Assembly: GCA_018660465.1 (NCBI GenBank)
Contig: JABJKH010000024.1
Coordinates: 1 to 47,254, forward strand
Length of the DNA stretch: 47,254 nt
DNA from: Rhodospirillaceae bacterium
GTDB taxonomy: Bacteria > Pseudomonadota > Alphaproteobacteria > Rhodospirillales > JABJKH01
Reading direction: 5' to 3'
In this document: positions 16,618 to 25,630 of the stretch, piece after piece
Position numbering within the stretch: the first letter of the stretch is position 1
Layout: each line of letters starts with the position of its first letter
The notes under the pieces: model-generated
Database searches by the model: none
What the model was told of the DNA's origin: nothing
Seen by the model: the letters and a program-made list of their open reading frames with translations, nothing else
Position numbers and translations under genes: made by a program

Positions 16618-19568
16618 TCGTCCCCTCCGGTAATCGCCGACCATTCTTTCACCCGCGCCAGATGTTCGTAGTCGCTATAACGTGGCGCGTGTTGTGGATG
16701 GGGGCGGGCTTCGTAGGGAGTATCTTCAAAATCAAATCGGTGAATTAAATTCTGCAGACCGTCCCGTGTTGCCTGTACGAGGCTCTCAATTTCCTTCCCG
16801 GCTGATTTGCGTTCGCCCGCTGGATCGCCTCCCGTCAGACGCCAATAATCCAACGCTGATACCCGCGCTTTATGAAGACCTTCGAAATCACCTGCTTCGG
16901 CGATCACGGCTTCCAGGGGCAGTTGCGGCGCAAACCCTGCGGCGACTTCTTTGGCTGATGGTGGCGCACCGGTTTTGTAATCGATAATGGCAAGGGTGCC
17001 ATCGGTAAGGGTGTCAACACGGTCGGCTTTGGCGATAAGTCTGAAGGGACCGGCGGGAGCATCGATCACATGGTCGCCCAGAACTTCACTGGCGATGGAT
17101 TTTATGTCTCTGCGACGGGCGCGCTCTGTCTCAACAAACCACGCCGCAATGCGCTCAAACCGCGGCCACCAGAACGCCCGGACTCCGGGTCGGTTAAGAT
17201 ATTCAGCAGCGGCATCTTGTCCGATTTTCAGAAGCTGCTCATAAGCATCCTCTGGAACCGCCCGTCCAAATTTTTGCAGGAATGCGTCCAACGCGTCATG
17301 AATGAAGGTCCCATAATCAGCCGCTCCTGGGTTGGCGTCGAGATCATCCAACGCCCTGAGCTTCAAGATATGGCGCGCATAAACCCCGTAAGGATCACGC
17401 ATCCATGTTTCGACTTGGGTGACGGATAGCTTTCGCGGTCGAGCGCTGACCGGTGGGCATGGTGCAGGGGGCTCGATATCAAATTTATCATTCGCGGCAT
17501 CCAACAATGTTTGCCAATAAGCCCACTTTGCGCCGTTGTCATGCAGAGTCTGGGCTTTTGCCTTGCCTAATAAATTCTCAAGTCGCAACAACCACCGGGA
17601 TGGCACGGTGGGTGTCCCTTCAACACGAACGGACCGTGTGAGAACCACTTCCGAGGCAGCAAAGGTTTGAGTGAAATCATGCGCTGTCAGGCCGATGCGT
17701 CGTTCCGGTTGCGGCAGGCCGAAGGTGGCCAGCATCGGCCGACTCATCCACGGATTGGCGGGTGCTTCCGGCGGCCAAGTGCCTTCGTTGAGGCCGCCCA
17801 AGATAACCACATCGGCATGTTGCAAGCGGGCTTCCATAAGCCCCCAAATATGCAAACGAGGATGTTGACCATAACGCGGACGCACGGCCCGACCCGACAT
17901 CAAGGTATCTAACAGCGCTGGATACGTGTGACCTGGAACAGGGTCAAGGTCAGGCGCCGCGTCCGCCAATTCAGCGACAAACCCAGCGGCATTTTCGCCA
18001 GCCTCTCCGGCCCATAGTTTTGTCGGCCCCGTATCTTCGTCAGTGGCCGCAAGTTGTTCAGCCATTGCCACGTGGGCCTTCAATAAATCCCGGAGAGGGT
18101 GGGTTCCCTCAAGAAGTTCCACAAACGGGCGTGCGGCCTTTTCCAGCAGCGTGAGGACATCTTCGAATTTGTCCGCATCTTTGCTCAGTGCTTCCTCAAG
18201 ACCCTCCAATCCTGCCGCAGGTCGAGGTCCTCTCAGGACCGCCAATTCAAGATCCCGCACCCGCGAACGGTAGGCCACGGTTTGCGTCCCCCCAGATGCC
18301 AGCGGGTGTTTTAGGGCCGCCAGAAGGGGAACGGGTGCAAGGCCTTCTGACGCCATCCGCGCCGTGAGCCTCAGGAAAGCTCCTGGCGGTGTTTGGGCCA
18401 GGGGCACGCCAGCGGAATCATCGACCTCTATCCCCCAGCGTGAAAGCTCCGCCGCGACCCGCCGGGCCAATCCACGGTCTGGTGTGACTAGGGCTGCGGT
18501 TTCGCCTTCGTCTTCCAGACGCCGCCGCATGATCAAGGCAATGACACCAGCTTCTTCCTGGGGACCAGGGCAGTCGATAACGGAAATTCCCTTAAGTGCT
18601 ACATCATCTGGAACACTTTGATCCTTCCATTGATCGGTCGCTTCTGCCGGTAACAAGGCGCGGTTAATTAGGTCAGTGCGGGCTGGGTTCGTTCCAGTAA
18701 TACCGGGTGCATTCCAATCCGTAACGTCACCACGTCCGATGTCTAAAAATTCCAAAAGCCTAGCCATGCCGAATTGTGGGTGCGACGGCTCTAGTGCTTT
18801 CCAAGTGACGTCATCTGCATCCCGGTCCAGACCGGGCAACACAACCACGCCTTGGGGAAGGTGTGAGACCACCTTCAACAGATCCGCCGTCGCCGGGATG
18901 CTGCCTGTGGAACCCGCAGCAATAATCGGATTTTCGGGTGGCTGAGACCGCCAAAGCTCGGCCTGCGCTTCCAGTAGAATATTACGTCGCAAGGCCTGAT
19001 CCACACAGCCTTGTTCCGCCAGCGCGTCGGGCCAAAGGTCGGTTAGAATTTTGAGAAATGACAGGGTGATCTGCCAATGTTTGGACAGGTTTTGTTCTTC
19101 GGGCACCAAGTTGTTTAAAGCCTCGAGAGACAGACGCTCGGTCTGGACTTGATCCAAAAGCGCCCCCAATTCACTGGCCAATCGCGCGGCCTGATCGACG
19201 GTCGTTTGGCCCTTCTCAAACGCCATAACCAGCCGGGTTAGGAGCAACTGCCGCTTTAGGGCAGAGACAGCGGTGGGGGCTTCGAAGGGATTGCTTGTGC
19301 CAACTTCCTCCCATCCAGATAAAGATAACTCATCTTCGTCAACATCCCCCAGGGGTGTCATCTGAGGCAAAAGAAGGGGGCTCCCACCGCTCAATCTTAG
19401 AAATGCTTCCCGCAAGGACCGACACGCCCGCCGGGTCGGCAGAAGGACCATTACTTTGGCCAATTGATCCGGGGTCGCGCCGTAGCGGTCCATGAGACCA
19501 GCAGCCAAGGCATCAACGAAAGGGCTTCCTGGCGGGATGCTCTGAACCGCAGGGGTGTCGGCCGTCAT
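16614..19568 (-). CDS. addB: Double-strand break repair protein AddB
   Basis: AddB is the second nuclease subunit and, in studied AddAB enzymes, the Chi-recognition partner. From the ATG at 19568 it has 984 residues. The N-terminal region has VLLPTRRACRSLREAF, a degenerate helicase-like motif. The C-terminal RecB-type nuclease has LAIIDYKTGAP, with the Asp and Lys expected at the active site. The central HIWGLMEARLQHADVVILGGLNEGTWP block is typical of alphaproteobacterial AddB and is cited here only as positions near 17760-17850. The ATG overlaps the upstream murU-like stop as ATGA, and its own stop overlaps addA the same way. Confidence 0.95.
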   Translation of the reverse strand: MTADTPAVQSIPPGSPFVDALAAGLMDRYGATPDQLAKVMVLLPTRRACRSLREAFLRLSGGSPLLLPQMTPLGDVDEDELSLSGWEEVGTSNPFEAPTAVSALKRQLLLTRLVMAFEKGQTTVDQAARLASELGALLDQVQTERLSLEALNNLVPEEQNLSKHWQITLSFLKILTDLWPDALAEQGCVDQALRRNILLEAQAELWRSQPPENPIIAAGSTGSIPATADLLKVVSHLPQGVVVLPGLDRDADDVTWKALEPSHPQFGMARLLEFLDIGRGDVTDWNAPGITGTNPARTDLINRALLPAEATDQWKDQSVPDDVALKGISVIDCPGPQEEAGVIALIMRRRLEDEGETAALVTPDRGLARRVAAELSRWGIEVDDSAGVPLAQTPPGAFLRLTARMASEGLAPVPLLAALKHPLASGGTQTVAYRSRVRDLELAVLRGPRPAAGLEGLEEALSKDADKFEDVLTLLEKAARPFVELLEGTHPLRDLLKAHVAMAEQLAATDEDTGPTKLWAGEAGENAAGFVAELADAAPDLDPVPGHTYPALLDTLMSGRAVRPRYGQHPRLHIWGLMEARLQHADVVILGGLNEGTWPPEAPANPWMSRPMLATFGLPQPERRIGLTAHDFTQTFAASEVVLTRSVRVEGTPTVPSRWLLRLENLLGKAKAQTLHDNGAKWAYWQTLLDAANDKFDIEPPAPCPPVSARPRKLSVTQVETWMRDPYGVYARHILKLRALDDLDANPGAADYGTFIHDALDAFLQKFGRAVPEDAYEQLLKIGQDAAAEYLNRPGVRAFWWPRFERIAAWFVETERARRRDIKSIASEVLGDHVIDAPAGPFRLIAKADRVDTLTDGTLAIIDYKTGAPPSAKEVAAGFAPQLPLEAVIAEAGDFEGLHKARVSALDYWRLTGGDPAGERKSAGKEIESLVQATRDGLQNLIHRFDFEDTPYEARPHPQHAPRYSDYEHLARVKEWSAITGGDE

Positions 19569-20335
19569 CGGTGGCGAATGCCCGGATACCTGGTTTGCAC
19601 ATAGGTTTCGGCTTCGGCCAATCCATCCGGCGTGCCGATATGAAACCATTCACCATCATGGACGATACCGAACAGGCGTTTTTCCTCGATTGCCTTGTCG
19701 TACAGAACGTTAAGCGAGAACGCGCCCTTCGGTGCGCCCTTGAACAATCGTGGGTGAAGGATTTGCGTGCCAGTAAACAGATAGGGCGAGACTTCACGTT
19801 CGGGGCGACGTGTAATGAGTCCGCTAGGATCAACCCAAAAATCGCCCTGACCCCGGTAGCCGTAAGCTTCGACCGTGGATTGCAACAGCAGCAAGCCGTC
19901 CATTGCGTCCTCATCCCAAGCCGCCTTCATGCGGTCCAACGCGATCTCGGAACCGTTCAACAACATGGCGTCAGCATTAATAACAAAGAACGGGGCTTTG
20001 CCTAACTGAGGCAACGCCTTCACGACTCCGCCGCCGGTTTCCAATAGTTCATCTTCATGGGAAAAGATTATATCGGGTGTTTCTCGGCTGCCGAGGTGGC
20101 GTTCGATCTGCTCACCCAGGTGGTGCAGATTAACCACGACTTTTTTGACATGGGAGTCCTCAAGCCGATCAAGGGACCGATCCAAGAGCGTGCGACCGCC
20201 GACTTGAATCATTGGCTTTGGTGTTGAGTCCGTAATCGGGCGCATGCGCAGACCTTTGCCTGCAGACAGTACGATTGCATGATCCGGCGTACATCCGGAG
20301 GGCTTGTTGAGGAATTTTAAGTCGTCGGCGGGCAT
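19565..20335 (-). CDS. murU: Nucleotidyltransferase, probable N-acetylmuramate-1-phosphate uridylyltransferase
   Basis: The protein belongs to the sugar-phosphate nucleotidyltransferase family. It has the signature SAGKGLRMRPITDSTPKP near the N-terminus, ETGGGVVKALP, and the metal-binding NADAMLLNG segment. Together with the sugar kinase directly upstream this fits MurU of the anabolic cell-wall recycling route (MurNAc-1-P to UDP-MurNAc) described in Pseudomonas and Caulobacter. The start at 20335, with AGAGGAA upstream, gives 256 residues and overlaps the amgK end by 19 bases. The longer open frame to 20434 is inside amgK and lacks family similarity. A GDP-mannose or UDP-glucose type substrate cannot be excluded from sequence alone. 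Confidence 0.85.
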   Translation of the reverse strand: MPADDLKFLNKPSGCTPDHAIVLSAGKGLRMRPITDSTPKPMIQVGGRTLLDRSLDRLEDSHVKKVVVNLHHLGEQIERHLGSRETPDIIFSHEDELLETGGGVVKALPQLGKAPFFVINADAMLLNGSEIALDRMKAAWDEDAMDGLLLLQSTVEAYGYRGQGDFWVDPSGLITRRPEREVSPYLFTGTQILHPRLFKGAPKGAFSLNVLYDKAIEEKRLFGIVHDGEWFHIGTPDGLAEAETYVQTRYPGIRHR

Positions 20336-21333
20336 GAAGGAATTCCTCTGAGGTTCTTTGGTATATAATGATCCACCCATTGGCCCAGGCTGTCCAGTCC
20401 GCCGGTATGAATGGCGCGTTCTAAAAGTTTCCAAACTCGAGGGATATGGTGGAGATACTGGGGCTTTCCATCGCGGACGCTCAGGCGGGTAAATATGCCG
20501 ATAACCTTGGCATGGCGACCCGCACCCAAGATGGTATAGGCTTTCATAAAAGCCTCGCGGTCCAAATCGTCGAACGCAGATAGATAACGTTCCAACATTT
20601 CGTTGATCAAATCATCGGCGATATCGCGGCGTGCATCTTCCAAAAGCGACATCAGATCATAGGCTGGGTGCCCGGCGAGGGCGTCCTGAAAATCCAAAAG
20701 GCCGCAGCCTTTTGTTGCCGGTCGCTCTGGTAACCAGATTAGGTTATCAACATGAAAATCCCTGAGCACCAATGTCTTGGGCCCATTCTGAATTGACTCA
20801 AACAAGGGCCGCCAAATCTCTCCGTAGGTATCGCGTGTTTCTTGAGCCGTTGGCTCCCCCGTTATCGCTGGCATATACCAGTCAGTCAGGAGATATGCCT
20901 CGTTTAGCAATGTCGGAACGTCATACGTCGGCACCAAACTTGGCGGCAGCGTTTCGTCCCCGGGGCGGCGATGCAAATCGATCAAGACATCAACCGCCAG
21001 AGTATACAGGGCGCGCTCATCGCCCTTATCAGCCAACATGCGGGTATAAGTGTCATCGCCCAGATCTTCCAATAACAACAGCCCATTGGGTGCGTCCTCG
21101 GCGAAAATTTCCGGCGCACTATAGCCCAATGATCTTAAATGACGGGCGAGGCGGGCGAAGGGTCGAACATCTTCTTCCGGCGGCGGTGCATCCATTAGAA
21201 CTGCCCGACGAGACCCATCTATAAGCCGATCATATCGGCGGAACGATGCGTCATCTGCAAGCGGGCCGCGATCGCCATCTCCCCAGCCGTGGGCGTGCAA
21301 AAAAGTCTCTATTATTTCAGATCGTTCAGCCAA
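20317..21333 (-). CDS. amgK: Aminoglycoside-phosphotransferase-family sugar kinase, probable AmgK
   Basis: This is a small-molecule kinase of the choline/aminoglycoside kinase fold. Visible are the catalytic loop DFHVDNLIW, the metal-binding LLDFQDALAGHPAYDL and the N-lobe LLLEDLGDDTY. AmgK phosphorylates the anomeric position of MurNAc and GlcNAc in the peptidoglycan recycling path that bypasses de novo synthesis and fosfomycin. Adjacency to murU supports this substrate. The TTG at 21333 is chosen as start: it has GGGAG about nine bases upstream and overlaps tsaE by only eight bases, giving 338 residues. A GTG at 21372 is the alternative and would overlap tsaE by 47 bases. Confidence 0.86.
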   Translation of the reverse strand: MAERSEIIETFLHAHGWGDGDRGPLADDASFRRYDRLIDGSRRAVLMDAPPPEEDVRPFARLARHLRSLGYSAPEIFAEDAPNGLLLLEDLGDDTYTRMLADKGDERALYTLAVDVLIDLHRRPGDETLPPSLVPTYDVPTLLNEAYLLTDWYMPAITGEPTAQETRDTYGEIWRPLFESIQNGPKTLVLRDFHVDNLIWLPERPATKGCGLLDFQDALAGHPAYDLMSLLEDARRDIADDLINEMLERYLSAFDDLDREAFMKAYTILGAGRHAKVIGIFTRLSVRDGKPQYLHHIPRVWKLLERAIHTGGLDSLGQWVDHYIPKNLRGIPSCPPTT

Positions 21334-21796
21334 GTTCTGCCGTCTCCCAGCGTTGCTTCCACGCCTGTCCACCTAGAATATCGGCTGTGCGTTGGTCTTG
21401 TTTGGTGCCATAGGCCAGTCGAATGATCATATGATTCGACGGCAGAAGCCCGCTCGCGCGGTCCGGCCATTCAATAAGTGTTATGCCGCTGGCGAAGGCA
21501 TCTTCCAGCCCCAGTTCCAAAGCTTCTTCTGGTGCGTTTAAACGATATAGATCGAAGTGATGGATTGTTCCTGATGCCAACTCATACGGTTGCACAAGCG
21601 TAAACGTCGGGCTTGGGACCTCAAGCGGCGATCCATTGCGGGCGGTTATGAAGGCGCGGGCGAATACAGATTTTCCTGTCCCCAATTCCCCGGTTAAGGC
21701 GAAGACATCCCCCTCAATGGCAATCGCAGCAAGGCTTTCGGCTAAGGCCATTGTCTGAGTTTCATTGGCCAAGTTTAATTGCGCGAGGGGCTCCAT
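21326..21796 (-). CDS. tsaE: tRNA threonylcarbamoyladenosine biosynthesis ATPase TsaE
   Basis: TsaE is the ATPase that, with TsaB and TsaD, installs the t6A37 modification in ANN-decoding tRNAs. The 156-residue protein has the normal length. It shows Walker A GELGTGKS at 36-43, SPTFTLVQPY, the HFDLYRL segment and LIEWPD. These motifs are diagnostic for the family. It sits three bases after divL and overlaps the kinase gene downstream. The divL-tsaE-amgK-murU-addB order is, as far as I recall, a repeated alphaproteobacterial arrangement, including in Caulobacter. Confidence 0.96.
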   Translation of the reverse strand: MEPLAQLNLANETQTMALAESLAAIAIEGDVFALTGELGTGKSVFARAFITARNGSPLEVPSPTFTLVQPYELASGTIHHFDLYRLNAPEEALELGLEDAFASGITLIEWPDRASGLLPSNHMIIRLAYGTKQDQRTADILGGQAWKQRWETAELG

Positions 21797-21799
21797 GGC

Positions 21800-24124
21800 T
21801 CAGTCCCCAGCGACACTGGAAATGGGAAGTTGGCAGACAATGGCTGCGCCTTCATTTTCCGCGGGTTCGACTTTTATATGACCGCCGTGCAAGTCGATGA
21901 AACGCGCGACCAGGGAAAGCCCGTGCCCTGACTCGCCAATGGGGTCATCAGATTGATATCCCAATTGAAGCGATTTCAGCACTTCGTCCTGCTCCTGGTT
22001 CGGGGCTCCGGTACCCGTGTGCGAAACAGCGATGTCTAAATCAATCGTACCGCGGCTGCAGGACAGTCGGACTGTTCCCGCTTCAGGCGTGAAGCGAACC
22101 GCATTGCTAAGCAACGTAAAAATAGCCTGCTTAAGGCGCGTTTCGTCGGCAACGATCCAACCAATATCGCTTTTGCAATCGAATTCGAGGCTTACCGACT
22201 TTTCGCGTGCCCGTTCACGGACGAGATTCAGTACCGATTCCAGCATGGGGACAAGATCGACCGTATCCAGCTTCAGTTTCATCATGCCAGTCTCAATGCC
22301 AGCCAGGTCAAGAATATCATTCACAATTATGCGCAGGCTTTCCCCCGCCGATAGAATATCTTGGCAGTATTCCAGCTGGCGACCGGTCAGCTTGTCGTAG
22401 TATTCACCACATAAAATATCCGCAAACCCGATGATGGAATTCAGTGGTGTGCGGATCTCATAGGAAATATTAGAGATGAATTCCGATTTCAATCTGTTGG
22501 CTTCCTGCAGGCTTTCAGCTCGCTGGCGCAGGGTTTCTTCGACACTGGCGGCGTCTGTTACGTCCATGTAACTCAAAAGAACAGCGCCATCAGGCAGCGG
22601 CACGTTGGTGTAGTTCAGGATCGTGCCGTCGCCGCTAATGAGGCGTCCAGAGGCCGGTTCCCGGCTCAAGATTTTGGCCACCACATTTTCTTTGTGGGCG
22701 GTCCATTGCTCATCCGTCCAAGGAATGTTGCCGAGGCTAATCGGTCGGATGGTGGCGACGAAATCTGTGACGTGAAGATTGTCGACAAGATCACCGTCGC
22801 CCAGGTCCCACATTTGCGCGAACATCGGGTTGCTGAGTTTTAATCGCCCATCGCTGCCAAAAACGCAAATGGCCTCGTGAAGATTTTCCAGGGTCGCGCT
22901 TTGAACAGCGGTTACGGTGTTGAAAGAACGTTCCAGCGCCAGTCTGTCGGTGACGTTCTCGTAGGCAAATACCAAGCCACCAAGGCTATCTCGACTGACA
23001 ACCGAACGAAGGGTAGTTCCATCCGGCAAGTGTAGAAGCGTTTCGACCGGTTCCGACAAAGTCTCAAACTGGCCAATTTGTTCATCTCGGAAGGCGGCAA
23101 AGTCCGCGGTCTCCGGCAATCGTCGGTCTTCGCGAAGCCGCTCCAGAATTTCGCCCAATCCTGGTTCCGTGCCGAGCCAGGATTCTTCTAGCTGCCATAA
23201 TGCTGAATAAGCCGTATTAAAAAATACCAGCTTAGCGTCGGTATCAAAGATAGCGATGGCGGTGGAGAGATTTTCTAGAACCTGATCTCGTTCTGCCGCT
23301 TGTCGGCTCAGTTCGACTTCTTTGGCTTCGCGGGCCGAATGATCAACGGCAAAGCCGACGGTCCCCGGCCAGCCTTCCAACGGGGACTCGGTGATCTCAA
23401 GAAGTTGCGGAGATTCATTTAGAATAAGAAAATGGCGTTCCGTCAGGGCTTGTTTTTGGGCATGAGCTCGGGCCGCCAGTTCTCGTGCTGGTTCGCCCAC
23501 GGTTTGATCAATGCCGGATTGATTGGCGAAGACGACATCCTGGTCCGCATCGCGTAGCCATACCGGCATGGGAAGATGTTCAAGCAAGCGATAGAGATGG
23601 TCGTGGGTCTGGACGGTCGTTCTCGCTAAGCCAGGGACGGGAGGTTGCGCGACCCCGGTGCCAACTTCTGGGCGCATCCACAATAAGTCTGCGAGGGGTA
23701 GGCCCTCTGCGTCGCCCGCACGGGTGCCGACGGCGTTGATCATTTGCCGACTGCCACTTGTGGGCAGAATAAGATCAAAGGGCGTGCCGTCGGCTCGAAG
23801 TTGTTCCACGGCTTTGCTTAGAACGCCGGCGGCTTCACCTTCAAAACGCGCTGCGACATCGGCGAATTTAGAGTCTGTCCCGGGGGCAAGATCTAGTAAA
23901 ACTGCCAATCGGCGCGAACAAAGGGCAGCACCGCTGGCCCGTACCCAGACGAACAACCCATCAGGCGATGTTGCCAAAGTTTCCAGCCACAATCGAGCAT
24001 CGGCGGCGGCTTCCCTATGGGCCGCTATGATCTTGTTGGACCGGTTGCGTTGCCACAAAAATACTGGCGTAACGACAGCCGCCAGTGACAACGCACCCAG
24101 CGCGAAGGCAAGTAGGGTATCCAT
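21800..24124 (-). CDS. divL: DivL-like PAS-domain tyrosine pseudo-histidine kinase
   Basis: The 774-residue protein starts with a membrane anchor (about residues 3-22), then several PAS-type sensory regions (about 40-540), then a HisKA and ATPase module. The usual HisKA phosphoacceptor motif SHELRTPL reads SYEIRTPL, with a tyrosine (TAT, 22460-22462) at residue 555 in place of histidine. This is the hallmark of Caulobacter DivL (Tyr550, 769 residues). The ATPase lobe keeps the N-box asparagine (LLSNAVRFTP), but its G1 box is degenerate (SHTGTGAP) and its G2 box reads GHGLSL. DivL is known to control CckA and so CtrA in the cell cycle. The ATG at 24124 is chosen over a TTG at 24160 because length and anchor then match. 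Confidence 0.88.
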   Translation of the reverse strand: MDTLLAFALGALSLAAVVTPVFLWQRNRSNKIIAAHREAAADARLWLETLATSPDGLFVWVRASGAALCSRRLAVLLDLAPGTDSKFADVAARFEGEAAGVLSKAVEQLRADGTPFDLILPTSGSRQMINAVGTRAGDAEGLPLADLLWMRPEVGTGVAQPPVPGLARTTVQTHDHLYRLLEHLPMPVWLRDADQDVVFANQSGIDQTVGEPARELAARAHAQKQALTERHFLILNESPQLLEITESPLEGWPGTVGFAVDHSAREAKEVELSRQAAERDQVLENLSTAIAIFDTDAKLVFFNTAYSALWQLEESWLGTEPGLGEILERLREDRRLPETADFAAFRDEQIGQFETLSEPVETLLHLPDGTTLRSVVSRDSLGGLVFAYENVTDRLALERSFNTVTAVQSATLENLHEAICVFGSDGRLKLSNPMFAQMWDLGDGDLVDNLHVTDFVATIRPISLGNIPWTDEQWTAHKENVVAKILSREPASGRLISGDGTILNYTNVPLPDGAVLLSYMDVTDAASVEETLRQRAESLQEANRLKSEFISNISYEIRTPLNSIIGFADILCGEYYDKLTGRQLEYCQDILSAGESLRIIVNDILDLAGIETGMMKLKLDTVDLVPMLESVLNLVRERAREKSVSLEFDCKSDIGWIVADETRLKQAIFTLLSNAVRFTPEAGTVRLSCSRGTIDLDIAVSHTGTGAPNQEQDEVLKSLQLGYQSDDPIGESGHGLSLVARFIDLHGGHIKVEPAENEGAAIVCQLPISSVAGD

Positions 24125-24161
24125 GGGCGGAATGTTAATCGCCAGGACCTGTATGGACAAG

Positions 24162-24190
24162 CTTAGCCCGGGCTTCTGACCCGGGCTAAG
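24162..24190 (-). terminator. Perfect hairpin after ahcY
   Basis: Eleven bases (24162-24172) pair perfectly with 24180-24190 around a seven-base loop, nine bases past the ahcY stop. No T-run follows on the minus strand, so it may slow RNA polymerase or protect the 3' end rather than act as a full intrinsic terminator. It separates ahcY from divL. Confidence 0.6.
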
Positions 24191-24199
24191 AAAGCAGAA

Positions 24200-25495
24200 T
24201 TAATAGCGGTAATGTTCCGGCTTGAACGGGCCTTTGACAGGGACGCTGATGTAATCAGCCTGTTCTTTGGACAGGGTCGTCAGCTTAGCGCCGAGTTTGC
24301 CCAAGTGCAGGGTGGCGACTTTTTCGTCCAGATGCTTCGGCAGCACATAGACTTCGTTTTCATAGTTGTCGCTGTGATCCCAGAGCTCGATCTGTGCCAA
24401 AACTTGGTTGGTGAACGACGCGCTCATGACGAAGCTAGGGTGGCCGGTGGCACAGCCCAGATTGACCAGACGCCCTTCGGCCAGCACGATCAGGCGCTTG
24501 CCATCAGGGAATTCTACTTCATCAACCTGCGGTTTGACGTTGTGCCATTGATAATTCCGCAAGGCCTCAATTTGAATTTCAGAATCGAAGTGGCCAATGT
24601 TGCAGACAATGGCGCGATCTTTCATCTCACGCATGTGGTCCAAGGTGATGATATCGATGTTGCCCGTGGTGGTCACAAAGATATCGCCCTGAGCTGCAGC
24701 ATCGTCCATCGTGACGACTTCATAACCTTCCATGGAAGCCTGCAGTGCACAGATCGGATCGATTTCGGTTACCAATACCCGGGCCCCTTGACCGCGAAGG
24801 CTTGCGGACGATCCCTTGCCAACGTCACCATAGCCCGCGACCACGGCGACTTTGCCAGCCAGCATCACGTCCGTTGCCCGCTTGATGCCATCAACCAGAC
24901 TTTCCCGACAGCCATATAGGTTATCAAATTTCGATTTTGTTACCGAATCATTGACGTTAATGGCGGGGACTTTCAGCGAGCCTTCCTTGGCCATTTCGTA
25001 CAAGCGGTGGACGCCGGTGGTGGTTTCTTCGGAAAGACCTTTGATGTCATCCAATAACTCAGGATATTTTTCGTGCACGAGACCGGTTAAATCACCGCCA
25101 TCGTCCAAGATCATGTTGGGGGTCCAACCGTCTGGTCCCTTGACGGTCTGTTCGATGCACCACCAAAACTCTTCTTCGGTTTCACCTTTCCAGGCAAAAA
25201 TCGGGATGTTCTTATCCGCCATCGCAGCAGCGGCGTGATCTTGGGTCGAGAAGATGTTGCAGGAACTCCAGCGGATCGTGGCACCTAGGTCAACTAAAGT
25301 ATCGATCAGAACAGCGGTCTGGATGGTCATGTGCAAACAACCGACAATGCGCGCACCCTTTAGCGGGTTTTTGCCAGCGAATTCTTCACGCAACGCCATC
25401 AGTCCCGGCATTTCCGTTTCTGCAATCGCGATTTCTTTGTGGCCCCACTCGGCCAAGCTGATATCTGCGACTTTGTAGTCGTCAAATGACCCCAT
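24200..25495 (-). CDS. ahcY: Adenosylhomocysteinase
   Basis: AhcY hydrolyses S-adenosylhomocysteine to adenosine and homocysteine, removing the product that inhibits methyltransferases. The 431-residue protein has the NAD-binding [20 protein letters not shown] block, the [16 protein letters not shown] substrate region, [11 protein letters not shown] with the catalytic Lys/Asp, and the C-terminal PFKPEHYRY that contacts the neighbouring subunit's NAD. The length is that of the shorter bacterial form. The ATG follows an AGGAGA site. A possible promoter lies at 25560-25588, so it may be separately transcribed from the PTS genes upstream. Confidence 0.97.
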   Translation of the reverse strand: MGSFDDYKVADISLAEWGHKEIAIAETEMPGLMALREEFAGKNPLKGARIVGCLHMTIQTAVLIDTLVDLGATIRWSSCNIFSTQDHAAAAMADKNIPIFAWKGETEEEFWWCIEQTVKGPDGWTPNMILDDGGDLTGLVHEKYPELLDDIKGLSEETTTGVHRLYEMAKEGSLKVPAINVNDSVTKSKFDNLYGCRESLVDGIKRATDVMLAGKVAVVAGYGDVGKGSSASLRGQGARVLVTEIDPICALQASMEGYEVVTMDDAAAQGDIFVTTTGNIDIITLDHMREMKDRAIVCNIGHFDSEIQIEALRNYQWHNVKPQVDEVEFPDGKRLIVLAEGRLVNLGCATGHPSFVMSASFTNQVLAQIELWDHSDNYENEVYVLPKHLDEKVATLHLGKLGAKLTTLSKEQADYISVPVKGPFKPEHYRY

Positions 25496-25559
25496 GTTCT
25501 ATTCTCCTGATCGGTCTTTGTATTTCAATGGTTGTAAATAAAAATTCGAGTTGGCGGGG

Positions 25560-25588
25560 GTATTAGCAGCCCCAATGCCTACCGGCAA
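25560..25588 (-). promoter_or_regulatory. Possible promoter for ahcY
   Basis: On the minus strand TTGCCG (25588-25583) and TAATAC (25565-25560) are spaced by 17 bases, giving a predicted leader of about 58 bases. The -35 element lies partly in a hairpin (25577-25583 with 25596-25602). The match is moderate and judged by eye. Confidence 0.4.
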
Positions 25589-25630
25589 GGTTCTAGGTAG
25601 GCCCGTTTCACCACATATCAACCGGAAACG

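Noticed and set aside
13645-19495. Many open frames on the plus strand opposite addA and addB
   Set aside because: They are shadows of GC-rich coding sequence on the other strand; none shows a recognisable domain or ribosome site.
25496-25630. SAH or SAM riboswitch upstream of ahcY
   Set aside because: The hairpins present do not show the conserved core bases I know for the SAH or SAM-II families, and there is no ribosome-site sequestering helix.
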